NCBI GenBank assembly: GCA_902782625.1
Contig: CACZNZ010000402.1
Location: 1 to 7,675 of the forward strand
Source: an uncultured Lachnospiraceae bacterium
GTDB lineage: Bacteria > Bacillota > Clostridia > Lachnospirales > Lachnospiraceae
Reading direction: 5' to 3'
DNA length: 7,675 nt
Shown here: positions 1 to 6,084 of the stretch, in pieces
Position numbering within the stretch: position 1 is the first letter of the stretch
Layout: each line of letters opens with the position of its first letter
Program-made: the position numbers and the translations under genes
Notes under the pieces: generated by a model
What the model was told of the DNA's origin: nothing
Database searches by the model: none
The model's input: only the letters and a program-made list of their open reading frames with translations

Positions 1-674
1 ATGTGGATGCAGCGGCAAAAGAGGCTGGCAAGATAGGCATTATCTCGATCGGATGGGATCCGGGTATGTTCTCTTTGCTCAGGATGGTTTCTGATGCGGT
101 ACTCCCCGAAGGAAAACACTATACATTCTGGGGCAGAGGAGTCAGCCAGGGCCATTCCGATGCCATCAGAAGAATCCCCGGTGTCAAAGATGCCAGACAG
201 TATACGATACCGGTAGAAGAATCTGTAGATCGGGTAAGAAACGGTGAAACACCGGAATTCACGATCCGCGAGCAGCATACCAGAGAATGTTTTGTCGTGC
301 CGGAAGAAGGCGCAGATCTTACGGCCATCGAAGAGCAGATCAAGACAATGCCGAACTATTTCTCAGACTACGATACAACCGTACATTTCATCAGTGAAGA
401 GGAACTGAAAGCCAATCACAGCGGTCTGCCCCATGGCGGATTTGTGATCAGGAGCGGCGTGACAGGATGGAATAAAGAGAACAGACATCTGATTGAATAC
501 AATCTGAAGCTCGATTCTAATCCGGAGTTTACAGGGAGTGTGCTGGTAGCTTATGCCCGCGCTGCCTATCGTCTTGCCCAGGAAGGGCAGACTGGAGCAA
601 AGACAATATTTGATATTGCTCCACGGTATCTCAGTGCGAAAACGGATGAAGATTTAAGGGCACATTTGTTATAA
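1..674 (+). CDS. ddh: meso-diaminopimelate D-dehydrogenase, C-terminal part (5' end outside the window)
   Basis: The enzyme makes meso-2,6-diaminopimelate from tetrahydrodipicolinate, NADPH and ammonia in one step, short-cutting the lysine/peptidoglycan precursor pathway in the cytoplasm. The frame is open from the window edge (first full codon at base 3, a GTG read here as internal Val), and 223 residues are visible. The family is about 325 residues long, so roughly 100 N-terminal residues, including the NADP-binding Rossmann motif, lie upstream. Recognisable blocks are GWDPGMFS (residues 17-24), FWGRGVSQGHSDAIRRIPG (42-60), LPHGG (142-146) and LKLDSNPEFT (168-177). Matched from memory to the Corynebacterium glutamicum enzyme, the substrate-pocket residues appear kept: D19, W43, T68, R94, H144 and N173. 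It ends with TAA, and no GC-rich terminator follows before the PTS promoter, so some read-through into the PTS operon is possible. Its Arg codons (mostly AGA/AGG, one CGT in 15) differ from the PTS genes. Confidence 0.95.
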   Translation, partial: VDAAAKEAGKIGIISIGWDPGMFSLLRMVSDAVLPEGKHYTFWGRGVSQGHSDAIRRIPGVKDARQYTIPVEESVDRVRNGETPEFTIREQHTRECFVVPEEGADLTAIEEQIKTMPNYFSDYDTTVHFISEEELKANHSGLPHGGFVIRSGVTGWNKENRHLIEYNLKLDSNPEFTGSVLVAYARAAYRLAQEGQTGAKTIFDIAPRYLSAKTDEDLRAHLL

Positions 675-681
675 TATTTCA

Positions 682-710
682 TTGACATTGTAAGGATTGT
701 AGAGTAAAAT
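682..710 (+). promoter_or_regulatory. sigma-A type promoter of the PTS operon
   Basis: A perfect -35 box TTGACA (682-687) and a -10 box TAAAAT (705-710) are separated by exactly 17 bases. Transcription would start near 717, leaving a leader of about 27 bases that carries AGGAGG (730-735) eight bases before the ATG at 744. No sigma-54 box of the TGGCAC-N5-TTGC type and no clear CcpA cre operator was seen in this gap. The short leader leaves no room for a riboswitch. The call rests on consensus match and position only. Confidence 0.8.
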
Positions 711-743
711 TTAAGAAAATGTTAAGAAAAGGAGGAATAGGTT

Positions 744-1730
744 ATGGTAGGCATTGTTCTTGCTACGCATGGAGATTTTGCGACAGGTATTCACATGTCA
801 GGATCCATGCTTTTTGGCGATCAGCCGAATGTAGCAGCGGTTACATTGCAGCCGAGTGACGGTCCGGATGCGTTGCGTGCCAGGATTGAAGAGGCGATTG
901 CTTCTTTTGAGGATCAGGATCAGGTTCTGATTCTGGTAGATCTTTGGGGCGGAACACCATTCAACCAGTCCAACAATCTGATTGCAGGTCATGAGGATTC
1001 CTGGGCGATTGTTGCCGGTCTGAATCTTCCGATGCTTATTGATGCATATGCATCCCGTATGACGATGGAGTCTGCACATGAGATTGCAGTTCAGATCGTC
1101 GGAAGCGCAAGGGAAGGTGTTCGGGTTTATCCGACAGAGCTTGAGCCGAAGGAGGAAGCTCCGGCACAGGCAGAAGGAGCAGCAGCTCCGGCAGCAGCGA
1201 TTCCTGAGGGAACAGTTTTAGGAGACGGCAAGATCAAATATGCTCTGGCACGTATTGATACACGTCTTCTTCATGGACAGGTTGCAACAGGATGGACGAA
1301 AGCGGTTCAGCCGGATCGTATCATTGCGGTTTCAGATGCCGTTGCAGCAGACGAACTTCGTAAGAGAATGATCATGGAGGCAGCTCCTCCAGGAGTTAAG
1401 GCCCATGTAGTTCCTATCTGGAAAATGTGTGAAGTTGCCAAAGATCCTCGTTTTGGAGATACAAAAGCGATGATTCTTTTTGAGACTCCGCAGGATGCGC
1501 TTGAAGCAATCAAGGGCGGTGTGGATATCAAGACCATCAATGTCGGCTCCATGGCACACAGCCAGGGTAAGTTCGCAGTCAACAAAGTGCTTTCTCTTGA
1601 TATGAAAGACGTAGAGACCTTCGAAGAACTCAAGAAACTTGGTGTGGAATTTGACGTGCGTAAGGTTCCGAGTGATTCACAGGAAAACATGGATGCCCTT
1701 TTAGAGAAGGCAGTTGCAGGTCTGAAATAA
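744..1730 (+). CDS. manX: PTS mannose/fructose/sorbose family IIA-IIB fusion protein
   Basis: This cytoplasmic phosphocarrier takes phosphate from HPr and passes it to a sugar entering through the IIC-IID channel. It has 328 residues, close to E. coli ManX. The IIA domain covers about residues 1-132; the phospho-acceptor is His9 in LATHGDFA, and LVDLWGGTPFN (64-74) is the typical core strand and loop. A low-complexity Ala/Pro/Glu linker spans about 135-160. The IIB domain covers about 162-328; its phospho-acceptor is His177 in ARIDTRLLHGQV, followed by the family block around VSDAVAADELRKRM. AGGAGG lies eight bases before the ATG. It is the first gene of the operon with IIC and IID. Arg codons are mostly CGT (8 of 12), which suggests strong expression. 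Family membership is clear, but the transported sugar (mannose, glucose, fructose, glucosamine and others are known for the family) cannot be read from the sequence. The symbol manX is used for the family position; manL is used in streptococci. Confidence 0.95.
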   Translation: MVGIVLATHGDFATGIHMSGSMLFGDQPNVAAVTLQPSDGPDALRARIEEAIASFEDQDQVLILVDLWGGTPFNQSNNLIAGHEDSWAIVAGLNLPMLIDAYASRMTMESAHEIAVQIVGSAREGVRVYPTELEPKEEAPAQAEGAAAPAAAIPEGTVLGDGKIKYALARIDTRLLHGQVATGWTKAVQPDRIIAVSDAVAADELRKRMIMEAAPPGVKAHVVPIWKMCEVAKDPRFGDTKAMILFETPQDALEAIKGGVDIKTINVGSMAHSQGKFAVNKVLSLDMKDVETFEELKKLGVEFDVRKVPSDSQENMDALLEKAVAGLK

Positions 1731-1767
1731 TTGTTAATGGTTAAAGAATAGAACAGGAGGAAATGGT

Positions 1768-2568
1768 ATGAATCCTATTTCAATGGTTTTGGTTGTTCTG
1801 GTTGCCTTCCTTGCAGGTATGGAAGGTATCCTCGATGAATTCCAGTTCCATCAGCCTCTGGTAGCCTGTACCTTGATCGGTCTTGTGACAGGACATCTGA
1901 CAGAGTGTATCATCCTTGGTGGAACATTACAGCTTATGGCTCTTGGCTGGGCCAATATCGGTGCGGCAGTTGCACCGGATGCAGCACTTGCATCCATCGC
2001 TTCTGCTATTATCCTTGTAGTCGGCGGACAGGGAAAAGCCGGCGTCAGCACAGCGATTGCTACTGCAATCCCGCTGGCAGTTGCAGGTCTTTTCCTGACT
2101 ATGCTTGTTCGTACAATCTCTGTAGCTATCGTCCATCGTATGGACACAGCAGCAGAAGAGGCAAACTTCCGCTATGTTGAGATCTGGCAGCTGGTAGCAA
2201 TCGCACTTCAGGGTCTTCGTATTGCTATCCCGGCAGCAGCACTTCTCGTTATCCCTCCGACAGCAGTTCAGAATTTCCTTGCAAGTATGCCGGCATGGCT
2301 TACCGAAGGAATGAGCATCGGTGGCGGAATGGTAGTAGCTGTTGGTTATGCGATGGTTATTAACATGATGGCAACAAAAGAAGTATGGCCGTTCTTTGCA
2401 ATCGGTTTTGCGATTGCAGCAGTATCGGATCTGACACTGATCGCCCTTGGTGTAATCGGTGTTGCATTCGCTCTGATTTACCTCACTCTTTCCGAGAGTG
2501 GCGGATCTGGAAACGGTGGCTCTGCTAACACTGGAGATCCTCTCGGGGATATCCTCAACGATTATTGA
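1768..2568 (+). CDS. manY: PTS mannose/fructose/sorbose family IIC membrane component
   Basis: IIC is one of two integral membrane subunits that form the sugar channel of mannose-family PTS transporters. The product has 266 residues, the usual IIC length. It is hydrophobic almost throughout, with segments around 5-20, 30-50, 73-87, 96-122, 137-165, 184-203 and 206-240. The family signature GGTLQLMALGWANIGAAVAP is at 51-70. The C-terminal tail (about 242-266) is hydrophilic and rich in Gly, Ser and Asn, so it is probably a flexible cytoplasmic tail. AGGAGG (1755-1760) sits seven bases before the ATG, 37 bases after the IIA-IIB stop. The IID gene begins 20 bases after this stop, so the three subunits are surely co-transcribed. 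Substrate is unknown. Confidence 0.95.
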   Translation: MNPISMVLVVLVAFLAGMEGILDEFQFHQPLVACTLIGLVTGHLTECIILGGTLQLMALGWANIGAAVAPDAALASIASAIILVVGGQGKAGVSTAIATAIPLAVAGLFLTMLVRTISVAIVHRMDTAAEEANFRYVEIWQLVAIALQGLRIAIPAAALLVIPPTAVQNFLASMPAWLTEGMSIGGGMVVAVGYAMVINMMATKEVWPFFAIGFAIAAVSDLTLIALGVIGVAFALIYLTLSESGGSGNGGSANTGDPLGDILNDY

Positions 2569-2572
2569 TCTG

Positions 2573-2580
2573 GGAGGAGG
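2573..2580 (+). promoter_or_regulatory. ribosome binding site that fixes the IID start
   Basis: GGAGGAGG lies eight bases before the ATG at 2589. The open frame extends upstream to a TTG at 2565 that overlaps the IIC stop codon, but that codon has no ribosome binding site and would place this element inside the gene. The ATG at 2589 is therefore preferred. Confidence 0.85.
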
Positions 2581-2588
2581 TAAGAATT

Positions 2589-3518
2589 ATGGCTGAAAGC
2601 AGAATTGAATTAACCACTAAGGATCGAAGAGCGGTTTGTTTGCGGTCGACTTTCCTTCAGGGTTCCTGGAACTATGAGCGTATGCAGAATGGTGGATGGT
2701 GCTTCGCTATGATCCCTGCGATCAAGAGATTATATTCCACCAAAGAAGAACAGGCTGCAGCGTTAAAGAGACATCTTGAGTTCTTCAATACACATCCTTA
2801 TGTTGCATCCCCAATCCTGGGTGTTACACTGGCTTTGGAGGAGGACCGTGCTAATGGCGCTCCTGTTGAAGATCAGGCTATTCAGGGTGTAAAAGTAGGT
2901 ATGATGGGACCGTTAGCCGGTGTTGGTGATCCGGTATTCTGGTTTACCGCTCGTCCTATTCTTGGTGCGTTGGGCGCTTCCCTTGCTATGGGCGGCAGCA
3001 TCCTCGGACCAATCCTTTTCTTCGTATTATGGAACATGATTCGTTACGGATTCATGTGGTATACACAGGAATTCGGATATAAAGTTGGTATGGAGATCAC
3101 AAAAGACCTTTCAGGCGGTCTTCTGTCCAAAGTAACCAAGGTAGCTTCTATCCTCGGTATGTTCGTACTTGGTGCATTGGTAGAACGATGGGTAAGTATC
3201 AACTTTATTGTACCGGTATCGAAAGTAACCAGAGATGCCGGCGCTTATATCGACTGGGATAATCTTCCAAGCGGATCAGAAGGTATCCATACTGCATTGT
3301 CACAGTATGCAAGTGGTCTTTCATTAGAGAAAGAGGTTGTAACGACACTGCAGGATAACTTTGATACTTTGATTCCTGGATTTGTTCCACTGCTTCTTAC
3401 AATCGGATGTATGAGAATGTTAAAGAAGAATGTTTCTCCAATCCTTATCATCATTGGACTCTTCGTTGTCGGTATCGTACTTCACCTTCCGCTTCCATTA
3501 ATCGGACCGCTTCTGTAA
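2589..3518 (+). CDS. manZ: PTS mannose/fructose/sorbose family IID membrane component
   Basis: IID is the second membrane subunit of the mannose-family sugar channel and is specific to this PTS superfamily. The product has 309 residues from the ATG at 2589. Family blocks are QGSWNYERMQNGG (24-36) in the amphipathic N-terminal region, HPYVASPILGVTLALEE (69-85), and KVGMMGPLAGVGDPVFW (102-118). Hydrophobic segments follow near 122-155, 183-198, 262-274 and 284-308, and the protein ends in the typical hydrophobic C-terminus. In several Firmicutes the IIC-IID pair is also the receptor for class IIa bacteriocins; that is family knowledge, not something shown here. The gene follows IIC by 20 bases and is followed by a strong terminator, so it closes the main PTS transcript. 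Confidence 0.95.
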   Translation: MAESRIELTTKDRRAVCLRSTFLQGSWNYERMQNGGWCFAMIPAIKRLYSTKEEQAAALKRHLEFFNTHPYVASPILGVTLALEEDRANGAPVEDQAIQGVKVGMMGPLAGVGDPVFWFTARPILGALGASLAMGGSILGPILFFVLWNMIRYGFMWYTQEFGYKVGMEITKDLSGGLLSKVTKVASILGMFVLGALVERWVSINFIVPVSKVTRDAGAYIDWDNLPSGSEGIHTALSQYASGLSLEKEVVTTLQDNFDTLIPGFVPLLLTIGCMRMLKKNVSPILIIIGLFVVGIVLHLPLPLIGPLL

Positions 3519-3557
3519 GAATCAGATTTTAAGCATTTTATATTTTGATGAACAGCT

Positions 3558-3595
3558 GTGCCGGTTCGGTCTTTCCGGGCCGGCACCGTTTTTTT
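3558..3595 (+). terminator. intrinsic terminator between the PTS genes and manO
   Basis: A 12-base-pair stem pairs 3558-3569 (GTGCCGGTTCGG) with 3575-3586 (CCGGGCCGGCAC). It has two G-U wobbles and a five-base TCTTT loop. After CG comes a run of seven T (3589-3595). This is a textbook Rho-independent terminator for a transcript coming from the IIA-IIB/IIC/IID genes. The T run ends five bases before AGGAGG of the next gene on the same strand, so the element could also act as a partial terminator or attenuator that lowers manO and downstream expression. Confidence 0.9.
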
Positions 3596-3600
3596 CTTAA

Positions 3601-3606
3601 AGGAGG
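3601..3606 (+). promoter_or_regulatory. ribosome binding site that fixes the manO start
   Basis: AGGAGG lies five bases before the ATG at 3612. The open frame continues upstream to an in-frame start at 3558, but that would translate the terminator stem and has no ribosome binding site, so 3612 is the start. The site directly abuts the terminator T run. Confidence 0.85.
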
Positions 3607-3611
3607 AAGAG

Positions 3612-4019
3612 ATGCCAAGAGAAATAACACCTGGTGCCGTGACTTCCCTGAATTCCAAAGTGGATCTCGTATGTGATGCTACAGCCTATCACAATCTTAA
3701 TTCCTATGGGAAGATCATGGTGGGAAACCACGGATTTGAATTCTATAACGACAGGAACGTGCGGGATTATATTCAGATTCCCTGGGAAGAAGTAGATTAT
3801 GTGATTGCTTCGGTTATGTTTGGCGGAAAACTGATTCCACGGTATGCCCTTCGTACCAGGAAAAACGGAACCTATACCTTTTCTTCCAAAAAACCGAAAG
3901 AAGTTCTAAGAGCGATCAACAAATATGTTGCCGATGATCATATGGTTCGTTCCCTGTCATTTTTCCAGGTGGCAAAAAGGAACTGGACGAATCGGTTTAA
4001 AAAGTTGAAAGGTAATTAA
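3612..4019 (+). CDS. manO: ManO-like DUF956 family protein, PTS-associated
   Basis: This is a 135-residue soluble protein of the DUF956 family, often found beside mannose-family PTS genes in Firmicutes and named ManO there. Its molecular role is not well established. Recognition rests on the block from GYGKIMVG-like sequence through GFEFYNDRNVRDYIQIPWEE (41-60), DYVIASVMFGGKLIPRYALR (62-81) and TYTFSSKKPKEVLRAINKYV (87-106). No signal peptide or membrane segment is visible, so it should be cytoplasmic. The tail (113-135) is basic. The strand-rich middle followed by a helix, including the IPWEEV step, resembles bacterial PH/GRAM-like folds; that is inference from pattern only. It is separated from IID by the terminator and has no obvious promoter of its own. 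It is followed by the kinase after only 24 bases, without a terminator, so manO and the envelope genes may share a transcript. Confidence 0.85.
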   Translation: MPREITPGAVTSLNSKVDLVCDATAYHNLNSYGKIMVGNHGFEFYNDRNVRDYIQIPWEEVDYVIASVMFGGKLIPRYALRTRKNGTYTFSSKKPKEVLRAINKYVADDHMVRSLSFFQVAKRNWTNRFKKLKGN

Positions 4020-4043
4020 AACTCTCGGGAGAGGAGACAGAAC

Positions 4044-6065
4044 ATGGAGCGGGAACAGGAACTGCTGAGGAAGCAATGGCCGCAGTGGACAATTGTAGAA
4101 CAACTGGGAGAAGGCTCATTTGGCAAGGTGTTTAAGATTGAGCGAGAGGATTTGAGTGGAAAGTTCTATTCGGCACTCAAGGTAATCAGTGTTCCCAGAA
4201 ATGAAACAGAATACAGACATGTATTGTCCGAGATGTCCGATGAAAAAAGCGTGACGGCATATTTCAGGAGCGTTATGGAAGAAATCGTGAATGAATTTGT
4301 CATCATGGAACGGCTCAAGGGACACAGCAATATCGTCAATTATGAAGATCATGCGGTGATTCGTCATGAGAATGATCCGGGATATGATATCCTGATCCGC
4401 ATGGAACTTCTGACACCTCTTTCCAAATACATTGCTTCCCATCCGATGGATGATAATGAAGTGAGCCGTATGGGTAAAGAGCTTTGTGAAGGACTTGCAT
4501 TCTGTCACAGCAATAATATCATTCACAGAGACATTAAGCCGGATAATGTGTTTGTCTCAAGCTTCGGAAAGTACAAGCTTGGTGATTTTGGTATTGCGCG
4601 GACCGTTGAAAAGAGTATTTCCGCAATGTCCAAAAAAGGAACATATAATTACATGGCACCCGAAGTCTATCGCGGTATGAAATACGATAAGACGGTGGAC
4701 ATCTACTCTCTGGGTATTATGATGTACCGCTATCTCAATGACAACAGAGAACCTTTCCTGGAGGAAAAAATCACCTATAATTCCAAGGAGAGAGCGCTGG
4801 AACGCCGGATGAGCGGAGAAGCGATTCCCAGGCCGAAACACGGTTCGGACGATCTGGCAAGGATTGTTCTCAAAGCCTGTGCATTTCGTCCGGTTGACCG
4901 GTTTTCCTCTGCCGTAAAGATGAGAGATGCGCTGCTGAGACTGGAAAGAAAAAACAGGACAGATGATCCTACGCCGTATTTTGACAGAACTCAGTATGAC
5001 GATATGACGTGTTATGATGACCAGACGATGTTTGACGACAGGACGCAGTTTGAAGATGCACGGTCATATCAGAAAGATCAGAATTACAGCGGTGGTGCGG
5101 CCGGAGGCTGGCAGGGCAGACAGCCTTCATACGGACAGGATTATCGAAAACCTCCTGAACCCCCTGTTAATCAGAAGGATTCCAATAGCAAATATCTGAT
5201 TATCGTACTCAGTCTTACCGTGGTACTTGCCATATTGCTTGCGATTATTCTTCTTCATTCCATTTTTGGCGGTAGGGGAGGTCCCGACTATCCTACAACA
5301 AGTACGGAAGCTGTGACGCAGAGTACGACAACGGAAGCACCGGAAGCAACTACAGTGGTTTCTGGCTATCAGGGTGCCGTGGAGAACTGGTCGGAAACTT
5401 CTGCGGGAACTTATGTAACCAATAAGAGCTATTCACTGGAAGAAATCAGTATGTATGCTTCCCCGGATGATGCCGAAAGAAGCACTTATATTGAAGAGGC
5501 TCTGGTAGTACAGGTTTTGGGCAGTGGTCATAAAAACGGCCGCAACTGGTGCTACGTGGATTATTTCGGAAAGAAAGGATGGGTTCATGAAGATGATCTC
5601 AGATATCTTTCAGTAGATCCGTATTATTTTCAACCGGAAAACACCGTATTTGTTAACGCGCTCAATGGGGTCTATCTGCATACTGATGCCACGAAGAAAT
5701 CCTCAAAGACGAAAAAAAGATATCCTTATGGGACGGAACTTCTCGTGACAGAAGTAAAGAACGGGTTTGCCCATTCTGTGATTGATGGCCAGGATGTATG
5801 GCTGGATATGAATTACGGAAACTTCTATGCAACGGAAGACTGGCAGGTAGAGATCTGTGACGGAAAGAGTAAAGAGATTAATTTGAGGAGCAAGAAATCT
5901 ACAAAATCAGAAAGTCTTGCCAAGATCCCTTCTGGAACAGTACTCCATTTTTCGAAGACAGAATCCGGATGGGGCAGAACATCCTATCACGGAAAGAGCG
6001 GATGGGTACAGCTGCACCGCATGACACCATGTATGAGCAGTGGTATCTGGAGTGAAGATCAGTAG
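4044..6065 (+). CDS. membrane Ser/Thr protein kinase with extracellular SH3-like domains
   Basis: This 673-residue kinase (PknB-like) phosphorylates Ser/Thr on protein targets at the inner face of the membrane. The kinase domain spans about 15-300. It has the Gly loop GEGSFGKV (22-29), Lys46 in ALKV, a probable alpha-C Glu84, HRDIKPDN (161-168, catalytic D163 and N168), DFG (181-183), an activation segment with several Ser/Thr, APE (205-207), D219 and R286. All core catalytic residues are present, so it should be active. Next comes a polar Asp/Tyr/Thr-rich juxtamembrane region with hexapeptide repeats (312-341), a Gly/Pro-rich stretch, one membrane helix (about 384-406), a Thr-rich stalk (418-440), and three SH3-like domains (about 462-523, 534-590 and 600-660). 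The first and third carry the typical GW[VI] strand (KKGWVHEDDL, KSGWVQLHRM); the middle one is more divergent. SH3-like domains replace the PASTA repeats of classical PknB/PrkC. AGGAG (4032-4036) lies seven bases before the ATG. No partner phosphatase is in the window. Confidence 0.93.
   Translation: MEREQELLRKQWPQWTIVEQLGEGSFGKVFKIEREDLSGKFYSALKVISVPRNETEYRHVLSEMSDEKSVTAYFRSVMEEIVNEFVIMERLKGHSNIVNYEDHAVIRHENDPGYDILIRMELLTPLSKYIASHPMDDNEVSRMGKELCEGLAFCHSNNIIHRDIKPDNVFVSSFGKYKLGDFGIARTVEKSISAMSKKGTYNYMAPEVYRGMKYDKTVDIYSLGIMMYRYLNDNREPFLEEKITYNSKERALERRMSGEAIPRPKHGSDDLARIVLKACAFRPVDRFSSAVKMRDALLRLERKNRTDDPTPYFDRTQYDDMTCYDDQTMFDDRTQFEDARSYQKDQNYSGGAAGGWQGRQPSYGQDYRKPPEPPVNQKDSNSKYLIIVLSLTVVLAILLAIILLHSIFGGRGGPDYPTTSTEAVTQSTTTEAPEATTVVSGYQGAVENWSETSAGTYVTNKSYSLEEISMYASPDDAERSTYIEEALVVQVLGSGHKNGRNWCYVDYFGKKGWVHEDDLRYLSVDPYYFQPENTVFVNALNGVYLHTDATKKSSKTKKRYPYGTELLVTEVKNGFAHSVIDGQDVWLDMNYGNFYATEDWQVEICDGKSKEINLRSKKSTKSESLAKIPSGTVLHFSKTESGWGRTSYHGKSGWVQLHRMTPCMSSGIWSEDQ
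4977..5066 (+). repeat. five degenerate 18-base units encoding a [Y/F]-D-D-x-T-x array in the kinase
   Basis: Kinase residues 312-341 read as five successive hexapeptides: YFDRTQ, YDDMTC, YDDQTM, FDDRTQ and FEDARS, followed by another Tyr. An aromatic residue starts each unit, acidic residues follow, and Thr is fifth in four of the five. The period is exact at six residues although the DNA has diverged, so the protein spacing seems to be under selection. It lies between the kinase domain and the membrane helix, where PknB-type kinases carry autophosphorylation sites. Confidence 0.8.
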
Positions 6066-6084
6066 ATTCCCAGGAGAGATTAAT

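Noticed and set aside
3..5. GTG at base 3 as the start of the first gene
   Set aside because: The conserved diaminopimelate dehydrogenase sequence begins mid-domain here, with about 100 family residues missing, so the codon is internal and the gene is cut by the window edge.
675..743. Riboswitch or attenuator leader before the PTS operon
   Set aside because: The predicted leader is only about 27 bases and no stable hairpin was found.
1307..1690. 127-codon open frame on the minus strand within the IIB region
   Set aside because: It is antisense to a well-conserved IIB domain and its Ser-rich translation is typical of a shadow frame.
3539..3544. TATATT as a possible -10 box for a manO promoter
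   Set aside because: The hexamer 17 bases upstream (3516-3521, TAAGAA) is a poor -35 match and there is no TGn extension, so the AT-rich stretch alone is not enough for a promoter call.
4116..4526. 136-codon open frame on the minus strand within the kinase domain
   Set aside because: It is antisense to intact kinase motifs, and no separate coding evidence was seen.
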